NCBI GenBank assembly: GCA_023663505.1
Contig: JAMPHH010000002.1
Coordinates: 89,764-153,763 of the forward strand
DNA: 64,000 bases
Reading direction: 5' to 3'
Source of the DNA: Muribaculum sp.
GTDB lineage: Bacteria; Bacillota; Clostridia; Lachnospirales; Lachnospiraceae
Positions 43,094 through 51,613 of the stretch are shown here, piece after piece (the stretch's first letter is position 1; every line of letters begins with the position of its first letter). Position numbers and translations under genes: made by a program. A model generated the notes under the pieces. That model ran no database searches, was not told the DNA's origin, and worked only from the letters and a program-made list of their open reading frames with translations.

Positions 43094-44920
43094 ATGGTAT
43101 CTCGTAGAAATTTTTTTAGCATTATTATGATGATGGCGGCGCTTCTGTTCATGTTTCAGTTCTCGCAGATTATCAAGGAAAATGCCAGCAATTATGACGT
43201 CAATGAATATGCTGTAAAGGAGCCTCTGTCGCGGGAGCAGCTTGCGAAAGAGGAGCGGCCCGGAGGAGATGGCGGATTCGGCAGGGAGAACGTGGTATTT
43301 CTGGGGGACGTGGAGAGCGAGCTTGGACGCACGGTGTCCCAGTGGTGTGTCTACACCAAGAGGGAGCTGACGGTTTTGGACAGCACGGACGGGTTGGTCG
43401 TAAAGAATCCGGGTCTAATACTCATCGACTCGGGGCAGATCGACTTTGCCGGAGAGACTTCAACACTTGTGGAGCTGGTGCAGGCGGGGGTGCCGCTGGT
43501 TTTTTGTAATCTGCCGGAGACGTCGGTGCTCTTAAATAATCCGGCGTTGACCGAGATGTTGGGTATCTCGCAGATCAGGGAGGAGCCGGCACAGGCTGAG
43601 GGGATTCATCTGTTTTCCGGTTTTCTGCTGGGAGGAGAGGTCATCTATAAGGCGCTGCTTCCCGAGGAGGTCGAGCGGCAGGATCTGGAGTTGACCATAC
43701 CCTGGTATGTGACGGGAAAGGGCACCAAGACTTATATGGTGGGTATGATGGATGAAAACAAGGTCAAGCGGGAGGAATTTCCACGGATCATCTGGAGGAA
43801 CAGTTGCGGGAAAGCCATGGTCTTTGCAGTGAACGGAGACTATCTGAACGGTCTGACGGGGTTGGGACTTTTGGACGCCATGGTATATGACATGAATTCC
43901 TATATGATATATCCGGTAGTGAACGCGCAGAATATGTTGGTTGCGGATTTTCCGGTACTGGCGGCGGAGAACGAGGAAGGACTGGAGGCGGTGTACAGCC
44001 GTGATCCCGAGGCGGTGTTGCGGGACGTGATGTGGCCGGGGATCGCGGCGATGTCCCTGAACAATAAGCTGCGGCTGACCTGCTTTGTCAATGCCAAATA
44101 CGATTATGGGGATGCCGCACAGTCCAAGGGAGAGAACCTTCCCTTTTATCTGCAGCAGATGCGTGAGGTGAGCGCCGAGGCGGGCATTTCTCTGGGGTTT
44201 GCAGACGAGGGGGGATTCACGTTGGCGGACAAGTTGAGGAGCGACAAGAAATTTTACGATGAGTTAAACAGTGGCTATCAATTTGCGGCAGTTTATTGTG
44301 AGAAGCTGCCGGATCAGCCGTGGGAGCTGTTTGCGGAGGGGGCGGGGCGGCTTGGGGACGTCCGCACGGTGGCATTTCGTGACGGCGGGGAGCGTCCCCT
44401 TCTGTCCTGGCAGGAGAATGACGTGACCTTGCAGGGAATCACCGGCGACGCCGGAGAGTACAGTTACCGCGAGGATCTGAAAATGAGAAGTCTGGTCACG
44501 GCGCTGGGGTATTCCAGTACGTTGATCGGTATGCATAATGCCATGTGGCCGGAGTCTCCGGAGGATCAGTGGGAGAATTATTTTGATGAGATCTTTAGTA
44601 ATGTAAGCACTTACTGGACCAAGTATGGCAGCTTTGAGCAGACTGTCCTGTCCGAGAGCGACAGGCGGGTCCGGAGGTTCTTAAGTCTGGACTATGAAGA
44701 AGGGCGGACGGATCAGAAGATCACATTATCCGTTCAGGGAGAGGGCGACGCGTGGTTTGTCCTGCGGCTCCACGGCGAGGCGGTGGCGAAGCTTCAGGGG
44801 GGGACGTTTGATAAACTGGAATCAGGAGCTTATCTCATTCACGCCGAGGACGCGCAGGTGGAGATCACGCTGAAGAAGGCGGAGGATGTGTTGGAGTATG
44901 CCGGTCCCTTCGCAGGATAA
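43094..44920 (+). CDS. DUF2194 protein, PelA-like component
   Basis: 608 residues with one N-terminal membrane anchor (FFSIIMMMAALLFMFQF) and a large extracytoplasmic part. The N-terminal half resembles a Rossmann-like glutamine-amidotransferase-type fold (VVFLGD, LILIDSGQIDF, LVFCNLP); the C-terminal half has features of a polysaccharide-deacetylase-like barrel (LTCFVNAKYDYG, ISLGFADEGGFTLAD, ALGYSSTLIGMHN). In Gram-positive pel clusters a DUF2194/PelA-type protein occupies this place and is thought to de-N-acetylate the polymer. Start ATG after AGGCAGG. Confidence 0.75.
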   Translation: MVSRRNFFSIIMMMAALLFMFQFSQIIKENASNYDVNEYAVKEPLSREQLAKEERPGGDGGFGRENVVFLGDVESELGRTVSQWCVYTKRELTVLDSTDGLVVKNPGLILIDSGQIDFAGETSTLVELVQAGVPLVFCNLPETSVLLNNPALTEMLGISQIREEPAQAEGIHLFSGFLLGGEVIYKALLPEEVERQDLELTIPWYVTGKGTKTYMVGMMDENKVKREEFPRIIWRNSCGKAMVFAVNGDYLNGLTGLGLLDAMVYDMNSYMIYPVVNAQNMLVADFPVLAAENEEGLEAVYSRDPEAVLRDVMWPGIAAMSLNNKLRLTCFVNAKYDYGDAAQSKGENLPFYLQQMREVSAEAGISLGFADEGGFTLADKLRSDKKFYDELNSGYQFAAVYCEKLPDQPWELFAEGAGRLGDVRTVAFRDGGERPLLSWQENDVTLQGITGDAGEYSYREDLKMRSLVTALGYSSTLIGMHNAMWPESPEDQWENYFDEIFSNVSTYWTKYGSFEQTVLSESDRRVRRFLSLDYEEGRTDQKITLSVQGEGDAWFVLRLHGEAVAKLQGGTFDKLESGAYLIHAEDAQVEITLKKAEDVLEYAGPFAG

Positions 44921-44974
44921 TGGCTGTAAAGAAGCAGACTGGCAAACAAAAGGGATATAAAAAGAGGATTGTCT

Positions 44975-46435
44975 ATGAAGGTGTGTATAGTGGCGGAGGG
45001 CTGTTATCCCTATGTGGTGGGCGGTGTATCCGGCTGGATCAACAGTATGATAAAAGCGTTTCCGGATATTGATTTCAGTGTGCTGGCCATTGTGTCCGAC
45101 CGTTCCCAGAGAGGCAAATTCGTGTACGAGCTGCCGGAGAATGTCTCGGCCGTGTACGAGACGTATCTGGATGATTATGACTGGGAGCGCAGGGCGAAGC
45201 GGGGGAAGAGAACGAGGTTGAGCAGGATTCAATATAGTTCTCTGAGGAGTATTGTGCTCAATCGCAATCCGGACTGGAATACGCTGATCGATCTGTTCCA
45301 AAAGGAGAAGTTTTCCATCGACGATCTGTTGATGGGGGCGGATTTTCTGCATATTGTGCAGGAATGTTATGAGAAAAAATATCCTCATATTGTGTTTTCG
45401 GATTTCCTGTGGACCATGCGTTCCATTTATCTGCCGTTATTTCTGATCCTAAAGACGCGCATTCCGGAGGCGGATATCTATCATTGTGTGGCCACGGGCT
45501 ATGCGGGAGTGCTGGGCAGTATGGCTAAGCAGATGTATGGCTGTGGGCTGATCATCTCGGAACATGGCATCTACACCAGAGAGCGCGAGGAGGAACTTCT
45601 AAAAGCAAGCTGGGTGAGCGGCATCTATAAAAATATCTGGATCGAGCAGTTCCGCAAGATGTCGCAGCTCGCCTATGAGCGGGCGGACAAGGTGACCTCG
45701 CTGTATGAGCATGCCAGAGAGCTGCAGCTTGACCTTGGCTGCCCGGAGCAAAAGACGCAGGTCACGCCCAACGGTATCGACGTCAAGCGGTTTGAGGGGC
45801 TGTCGGGAAAGCAGGCGGAAGATGAGCCCTATATCAATATTGGGGCGGTGCTTCGAGTGACCCCCATCAAGGACGTCAAGACCATGATCAGGGCCTTTGC
45901 CTTTGCCAAGGAGAAGGTGCCTGCGTTAAAGCTATGGATCATGGGACCCTGCGACGAGGACGAGGAGTATGCCGAAGAGTGCTATGAGCTGGTGAAAGTG
46001 TTGAAGGTGAAGGATATCGTGTTCACCGGAAGAATCGATGTGAGGCAGTATCTGGGGCGTATGGATTTTACGATCCTCACCAGTATCAGCGAGGGGCAGC
46101 CGCTCACGATTCTGGAGGGATATGCCGCGCACAAGCCGGTGATTGCCACGGATGTGGGAAATTGTCGGGAATTGATCTACGGAGGTGGGGAGGATGACTA
46201 TGGTACGGCGGGAATTCTCACCCATATCATGAATACGGCGGAACTTGCCGAGGGGATGGTTCAGCTTGCGCGCTCCAAGGAATTGCGGGATAAGATGGGG
46301 GAGTGCGGCTATCGCAGGGTAGTGAGCAGATATCGGCTTGAGCAGATGCAGGAGACATACGAGAAAATCTATGACGAAGTGTATGATATGCTGTATGAGC
46401 AGAGGTTTGAGAAGACGATAGATTGGGATAAGTAG
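44975..46435 (+). CDS. pelF: PelF glycosyltransferase (GT4)
   Basis: 486 residues, soluble. N-terminus MKVCIVAEGCYPYVVGGVSGWINSMI is distinctive for PelF, the UDP-sugar polymerase of Pel. GT-B fold with C-terminal E-x7-E motif in SEGQPLTILEGYAAHKPVIATDVGN. Start ATG 44975 after AGAGGA at 6 bp, better than TTG 44969. Lies between the PelA-like gene and pelG. Confidence 0.92.
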   Translation: MKVCIVAEGCYPYVVGGVSGWINSMIKAFPDIDFSVLAIVSDRSQRGKFVYELPENVSAVYETYLDDYDWERRAKRGKRTRLSRIQYSSLRSIVLNRNPDWNTLIDLFQKEKFSIDDLLMGADFLHIVQECYEKKYPHIVFSDFLWTMRSIYLPLFLILKTRIPEADIYHCVATGYAGVLGSMAKQMYGCGLIISEHGIYTREREEELLKASWVSGIYKNIWIEQFRKMSQLAYERADKVTSLYEHARELQLDLGCPEQKTQVTPNGIDVKRFEGLSGKQAEDEPYINIGAVLRVTPIKDVKTMIRAFAFAKEKVPALKLWIMGPCDEDEEYAEECYELVKVLKVKDIVFTGRIDVRQYLGRMDFTILTSISEGQPLTILEGYAAHKPVIATDVGNCRELIYGGGEDDYGTAGILTHIMNTAELAEGMVQLARSKELRDKMGECGYRRVVSRYRLEQMQETYEKIYDEVYDMLYEQRFEKTIDWDK

Positions 46436-46454
46436 GCGGAAGCCGGGAGGAAGT

Positions 46455-47900
46455 ATGGCGGGAATAGGAGTTAAATTAAATAAAATATACGGGAAGCATA
46501 CGATTACCACCAATTTGTTTGGATTCGGTTATAGTGCGATGATTACTATAGCGCCTATGTTTCTGGTTATTTTGGCGGTGATGGCCATGCAGTGGGTGTT
46601 GGGGGTTTCCAAGGTGGGCTATGCGGACAGGGAGCTGTATTCCTGCACGGTTTTGTACATTTTTATATTTGCGCTTCTGACGGCGTCACCTTTTAATGCG
46701 GTGCTGTCCAGATATATGTCGGATGTGATTTACCGGGAGAGCTTTGAGGACATTCTTGCCTGTTATTATCTGGGGCTTTTGATGAATATCGTCCTGAGCT
46801 GTATGCTTGGCATTCCCTTCTGCATCTGGGAGTATGTGGTGGGGCATGTGACGCTGCACTATGTATTGGGCGGGTATTGTGGTTATATCTCGCTGGTGCT
46901 GGTATTCTATTCCATGCTGTATCTGTCCATCTGTAAGGATTACAATAAGATCTCTTTCTTCTTCCTGATCGGTATGGCGTTTACGGTTCTTGCGGCGCTG
47001 GTGTTGGTAAAGGTGCTCCACTGGGAGGTCACTTTCGGGATGCTGACCGCGCTGGATTTGGGATTTTTGTTGATCGGGAGTCTGGAGTTTGCGCTGGTGA
47101 GAAGTTATTTTAGGGAAAACAGCGGAAATTACCGTGAAGTGCTGGGGTATTTTAAAATGAACTGGCAGCTTGTCCTCACGAATTTTTTGTATAGTCTGGG
47201 GCTGTTTATTCATAATTTTGTATTCTGGACCACGGACATGCACATGGTGGTGGCCAAGTCCTTTGTGTGCATGACTACTTATGACATGGCGACCTGTATT
47301 GCCATGTTCACCAATATCTCCTCCAGCGTGATCTTCATCTCGGGGGTGGAGATGCGGTTCCATGACCGGTATAAAAAGTATTCCGAGGCGGTAATCGGCG
47401 GAAGGGGGATGGATATTCGCAATGCAAAGCTTCGCATGTTCGAGCAGCTTGCAGATGAGTTGATGCGGCTGGTGCGCATTCAGTTTATCGTGTCGGTGGT
47501 GTTGTTTTTCCTGTGTATCGTCTTTATGCCACAGATGGGGTTCGGCGGGCTTGTCATGCAGATTTATCCCTGTCTGGCAGCGGGTTATTTCATTTTGTTC
47601 ACCATGTACGCGGCAATGATTTTTCTGTATTATTTTAACGATCTGAACGGGGCGTTGGCCACGGCGGGCAGTTTTGTTCTGGTGACGCTTCTTGTGTCGA
47701 TACGGGCCACTCATTTTACACCCATCTGGTACGGCGTGGGGCTGATTGCGGGGACACTGGTGGGCTGGAGCGTGGCATATATGCGGCTTCGCAGCATGGA
47801 GAAAAATTTGGATGTGCATATATTCTGCAGCGGTAGTATTATGAAGGCAGGGCATGGTGTCCAGCCCTCAGGCAAGGTTTATGAGCACAGCCGTCGGTGA
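46455..47900 (+). CDS. pelG: PelG Wzx-like exporter
   Basis: 481 residues with about 12 hydrophobic helices. The N-terminus GIGVKLNKIYGKHTITTNLFGFGYSAMITIAPMFLVIL is PelG-like; the protein belongs to the MATE/Wzx-related group and carries the Pel chain across the membrane with PelD and PelE. ATG after GGGAGGAAG. Last of the pel core genes, but the operon continues without a terminator. Confidence 0.9.
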   Translation: MAGIGVKLNKIYGKHTITTNLFGFGYSAMITIAPMFLVILAVMAMQWVLGVSKVGYADRELYSCTVLYIFIFALLTASPFNAVLSRYMSDVIYRESFEDILACYYLGLLMNIVLSCMLGIPFCIWEYVVGHVTLHYVLGGYCGYISLVLVFYSMLYLSICKDYNKISFFFLIGMAFTVLAALVLVKVLHWEVTFGMLTALDLGFLLIGSLEFALVRSYFRENSGNYREVLGYFKMNWQLVLTNFLYSLGLFIHNFVFWTTDMHMVVAKSFVCMTTYDMATCIAMFTNISSSVIFISGVEMRFHDRYKKYSEAVIGGRGMDIRNAKLRMFEQLADELMRLVRIQFIVSVVLFFLCIVFMPQMGFGGLVMQIYPCLAAGYFILFTMYAAMIFLYYFNDLNGALATAGSFVLVTLLVSIRATHFTPIWYGVGLIAGTLVGWSVAYMRLRSMEKNLDVHIFCSGSIMKAGHGVQPSGKVYEHSRR

Positions 47901-47921
47901 GGAAAGAAAGGAGGGAATGTC

Positions 47922-48314
47922 TTGGAACCGGGAGTGATTTTACAGATTATTCTGATTGTGGTGGGAGGCGTTTTGCTGACCGCGGTGATATCGTCTCTGG
48001 CAAAGCGAAAAATGACAGAGTCATTTTGTCTCACATGGGGATTGATCGCCATTATCATCATTCTGGCGGGATTTTTGCTGCGGCCTGCGGAGTGGAATAA
48101 GTATATCAGCGGCACGGGGATGCTGCTTCTTTTGATGATCGGTTTCTGCATCATATACGGCGCATATTTTATGAGTGCAAAGGTGTCTGATCTGATCAGG
48201 AAGAACACGGAGCTGGCCATGCAGGTCTCTCTGCTAAACCACGAGAAGGAGGAGCTGCATCAAAGAATTGATGAGCTGTCCGATAAGATTGGTCAAGATG
48301 GTGACATGGGATGA
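47922..48314 (+). CDS. DUF2304-family small membrane protein
   Basis: 130 residues, three hydrophobic helices (LQIILIVVGGVLLTAVIS, WGLIAIIIILAGFLL, GMLLLLMIGFCIIYGAYF) followed by a coiled coil (LIRKNTELAMQVSLLNHEKEELHQRIDEL). DUF2304 proteins usually sit beside GT2 enzymes, as here two genes on. Start codon TTG after AAAGGAGGG. Its stop overlaps the next start (ATGA). Confidence 0.82.
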   Translation: MEPGVILQIILIVVGGVLLTAVISSLAKRKMTESFCLTWGLIAIIIILAGFLLRPAEWNKYISGTGMLLLLMIGFCIIYGAYFMSAKVSDLIRKNTELAMQVSLLNHEKEELHQRIDELSDKIGQDGDMG

Positions 48315-49537
48315 AGAAGAGAATTCTTTTTGTGATCAATACATTGGGGCATGCCGGTGCGGAGACCGCCTTGCTGGAGCTGATGCGGCGGCTGGATCCT
48401 GAAAAATATGAGATCTATCTCTATGTGCTCATGGGGCAGGGGGAGATGGTGAGGGAGCTGCCGACCTATGTAGAGCTTTTGAACACCAAGTATGACGACA
48501 GCTCCGTGCTGAGTGGGGAGGGCAAGCGGAGACTGCAGGGTAAGGTGCTGCGAGCCCTGTTTTCACGGGGGACTTTTCTGAGACTTGCGCCATATATGAC
48601 CGCACGGTTGTTCGAGATGCTGCAAAAGGGCAGGATACTGCCGGACAAGCTTTTGTGGAGAGCCATGTCGGACGGGGGAGAGCGGTTCGACATGCGCTTT
48701 GATCTGGCGGTGGCTTATCTGGAGGGCGGCGCCACCTATTATGTGGCTGACCATGTGGACGCCCGGCGCAAGGCGGTCTTCGTACATGTAGATTATGAGC
48801 GGGCCGGTTATACCAGAGCCCTTGATCGCGGGTGTTATCTGAAATACGACAGGATCTTTGCCGTGTCCGATGAAGTGAGGAAGGTCTTTTTGGGCGTTTA
48901 CCCGGAATGCGCGGAGAAGACGGACGTCTTTCACAATATTCTGGACGCGGAGACCATACGGCACAAAGCCGGAGGAAAGGAAGTGCCGGAATATTTTGCG
49001 GACGGATATCAGGGGATGCGGATCCTGTCGGTGGGAAGGCTCACCGCCCAGAAGGCCTTCGAGGTTTCCATACAGGCGATGAAGCTTTTGAAGGAGCGCG
49101 GAGAGCAGGTTCGTTGGTATGTGTTGGGGGATGGCGACCAGAGGAGGACGTTGGAGGAGCAGGTGCGGCGTCTCGGGCTGGAGGAGGATTTTGTGATGCC
49201 GGGAGCCGTGGACAATCCCTACCCCTATATGGCGCAGGCGGATCTCTATGTGCATGCCAGCCGTTTCGAGGGAAAGAGCATCGCCATACAGGAGGCCCAG
49301 ATACTGGGCAAGGCGATTCTGGTGTCGGACTGCAGCGGTAACAGAGAACAGGTGACGGACGGTGTGGACGGACGGATGTGCAAGTTGACCCCGGAGGGGA
49401 TCTGTGAAGGCGTTATAGAGCTTCTTCACGACCCGGAGAAAAGGGAGAGATTCGGACGGGCGGCGGCAGAGAAAAATGCGGACAGCGAGGCAGAACTCGC
49501 CAAATTGCTCTCCGTTATGGCAAGAATGGGGGATTAG
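48311..49537 (+). CDS. glycosyltransferase family 4
   Basis: 408 residues, GT-B fold. N-terminal loop LFVINTLGHAGAETALLELMRRL; C-terminal GT4 motif SRFEGKSIAIQEAQILGKAILVSDCSGNREQV with the E-x7-E pair and ILSVGRLTAQKAFEV. Transfers an unknown sugar, probably from a nucleotide donor, during surface-glycan assembly. Four-bp overlap with the upstream DUF2304 gene. Confidence 0.9.
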   Translation: MKKRILFVINTLGHAGAETALLELMRRLDPEKYEIYLYVLMGQGEMVRELPTYVELLNTKYDDSSVLSGEGKRRLQGKVLRALFSRGTFLRLAPYMTARLFEMLQKGRILPDKLLWRAMSDGGERFDMRFDLAVAYLEGGATYYVADHVDARRKAVFVHVDYERAGYTRALDRGCYLKYDRIFAVSDEVRKVFLGVYPECAEKTDVFHNILDAETIRHKAGGKEVPEYFADGYQGMRILSVGRLTAQKAFEVSIQAMKLLKERGEQVRWYVLGDGDQRRTLEEQVRRLGLEEDFVMPGAVDNPYPYMAQADLYVHASRFEGKSIAIQEAQILGKAILVSDCSGNREQVTDGVDGRMCKLTPEGICEGVIELLHDPEKRERFGRAAAEKNADSEAELAKLLSVMARMGD

Positions 49538-49542
49538 AGGGA

Positions 49543-50316
49543 GTGAACAAAGAAGTACTGATTATTATGCCGGCCTACAATGAGGGGAAAAACATAGGCG
49601 CTCTTCTGGACAAACTGGAGCAGCCGGAGATTGCAGGGATTGCGGATCTGTTGGTCATGAACGATGCCTCTAAGGACAATACGGAAGCCATCGTGAGGGC
49701 AAGGAACCATGCCGTTATCAACCATGTTTTCAATCTGGGATACGGGAGCGGCCTGCAGGTAGGCTATAAGTATGCGGTGGCAAAGGGATATCGCTATGTG
49801 ATTCAGATGGATGCGGACGGTCAGCATGACGCCGACAATATTGGGACGATTCTGGAATGCTTAAAGACTGCGGACGAGCATGGGAAATATCCGGACATCG
49901 TATTGGGGTCGCGGTTTGTGGAGGGAAGTCAGGGGTATCCGATTTCTACGGTCAAGAAGATTGCCTACACCCTCTTTCGGATTCTGATACGACTGGGGAC
50001 CGGCACGCGGATCATGGATCCCACCACGGGGCTGCAGGGGCTGAGCCAGAGGGTGTTTACCTACTATGCCCAATACAATCATTTTGACGACCAATATCCG
50101 GATGCCAATATGTTGATGCAGATGCTGCTTCTGGGATTTCGTGTGCAAGAGATCCCCGCGGTCATGCATGTGCGGCAGGAGGGGGTCAGTATGCACTCGG
50201 GCTTAAAGCCCGTGATGTATATGTTTCGCATGATGTTTTCCATCATTGCGGTCTGGATCAGAATCAAACTGTTTCATGTGGACGTGGAGGCTATGAATGA
50301 GGAAGGTGTTTCATAA
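49543..50316 (+). CDS. glycosyltransferase family 2, dolichyl-phosphate-sugar-synthase-like
   Basis: 257 residues, GT-A fold: IIMPAYNEGKNIGALLDKL, NDASKDNT, and DxD in QMDADGQHD (about 88-94). Resembles polyprenyl-phosphate sugar synthases that load a sugar on a lipid carrier; DUF2304 proteins are frequent partners. Start GTG 49543. Overlaps the next gene by 20 bp. Confidence 0.9.
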   Translation: MNKEVLIIMPAYNEGKNIGALLDKLEQPEIAGIADLLVMNDASKDNTEAIVRARNHAVINHVFNLGYGSGLQVGYKYAVAKGYRYVIQMDADGQHDADNIGTILECLKTADEHGKYPDIVLGSRFVEGSQGYPISTVKKIAYTLFRILIRLGTGTRIMDPTTGLQGLSQRVFTYYAQYNHFDDQYPDANMLMQMLLLGFRVQEIPAVMHVRQEGVSMHSGLKPVMYMFRMMFSIIAVWIRIKLFHVDVEAMNEEGVS

Positions 50317-51607
50317 TTTGTGGGGGGAGCGGGAGAAATGGATCCTGCAGGCGGCGGATCTGACCGAACAGACGGATCCTCTGTCCAATCCTGCCAGAGG
50401 CTGGTATCAGATCTATACGTTTCAGATGGAGGAGGAACCGGATCTGCAGGAGATTGCTTATTGTCTCGATGTGACACAGACACTGGCGTTGGTGTTTCTG
50501 GACATAGGGTTTTACCGGGACATGGATTTGGATTCGGATTGTCTGCGGCGTATGAGAGCGATATTGCGTTTCTTTGCGGACAATCATAAGGACATCATAC
50601 TGCGCGTCGCCTATGACCATCAGGGCAGGGCGATGGAGCTGGAGCCTTTCACGTTTGAGCGTGTGCTGGGGCACATGAAGCAGTTGGGAGATATATTGGC
50701 GGAATTTCCCCGCGAGATCATAGTCTGGCAGGGGCTTTTGGTGGGAAACTGGGGAGAGATGCACACTTCGCGTTTTCTGTCCCGAGACAAGCTCATACAG
50801 CTTCTTGATATTCTGTACAGCAGCAAGAGTTCCCATACCTTCACGGCGGTGAGGAGGCCTATGTATCATAGGATGCTGCAGGGAGCAAGAAAAGGCGGCA
50901 TGGGATTGTTTGACGACGGGATATTCGGATCTGCCAGCGATCTGGGGACGTTCGGCACTTATGCGAAGGACGCCGCGGGATGGGATGAGGCGTGGAGCCG
51001 AGAGGAGGAGCTTGCCTTTGAGGAGGAAGTCTGCGCAAGGGTGCCAAACGGCGGGGAAGCCGTGTACGGGGAAGACTATACGGAAGACCTCTCCGGGGAA
51101 CGGATGGTGGTCGATCTGCGCAGAATGCATATCGCGTATCTGAACAGCCGTCATGACATGAGAATTCTGGAGCTGTGGAAGAAATGCTCTTTTCAGGGTC
51201 AGGGAGCGTGGGCGGGAAGAAGCCTGTACGATTACATAGGCGCTCACATGGGATATCGGTTTCGGGTGAGAGAGGTCATGATGTCTCCCGCAAAGGGAGC
51301 AGGGAGGGGCATGTGCCGGGTGGAGCTTGTGCTGGAGAACTGTGGTTTCGGGAATCTTTGTCAGGAGGCGGAGTTGTATTTGGAATGGACGGAGGAGGGG
51401 CGCTTTCAAAGGCAGCGCCTTGACTGCGACTTGCGGGAGCTTAACAGCGGACGCACACAATCTGTGGAATGTGTGATGCGGGGCTGTGAATGTACATTGT
51501 ATCTGACAGCAAAGCGGAAATGGGACGGCGCGCCCATACGGTTTGCCAATGTGTCCGACGAGGCGGGCAGGACAATTCTGGGCAGTCTGTGCAGGCAGAC
51601 GCCATAG
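50297..51607 (+). CDS. DUF4874/DUF4832 protein, glycosidase-like
   Basis: 436 residues. N-terminal NPARGWYQIYTF is the mark of DUF4874 (a TIM-barrel-like glycosidase relative), and YDYIGAHMGYRFRVREVMMS begins the DUF4832 beta domain. Usually secreted, but no signal peptide is evident here, so the location is unclear. It may trim or bind the glycan made by its neighbours. Starts inside the end of the GT2 gene. Confidence 0.8.
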   Translation: MRKVFHNLWGEREKWILQAADLTEQTDPLSNPARGWYQIYTFQMEEEPDLQEIAYCLDVTQTLALVFLDIGFYRDMDLDSDCLRRMRAILRFFADNHKDIILRVAYDHQGRAMELEPFTFERVLGHMKQLGDILAEFPREIIVWQGLLVGNWGEMHTSRFLSRDKLIQLLDILYSSKSSHTFTAVRRPMYHRMLQGARKGGMGLFDDGIFGSASDLGTFGTYAKDAAGWDEAWSREEELAFEEEVCARVPNGGEAVYGEDYTEDLSGERMVVDLRRMHIAYLNSRHDMRILELWKKCSFQGQGAWAGRSLYDYIGAHMGYRFRVREVMMSPAKGAGRGMCRVELVLENCGFGNLCQEAELYLEWTEEGRFQRQRLDCDLRELNSGRTQSVECVMRGCECTLYLTAKRKWDGAPIRFANVSDEAGRTILGSLCRQTP

Positions 51608-51613
51608 ACGACT

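Noticed and set aside
43094..44920. Full PelA with a hydrolase domain
   Set aside because: No glycoside-hydrolase motif was found; only DUF2194 and deacetylase-like features are visible, so the symbol pelA was not assigned.
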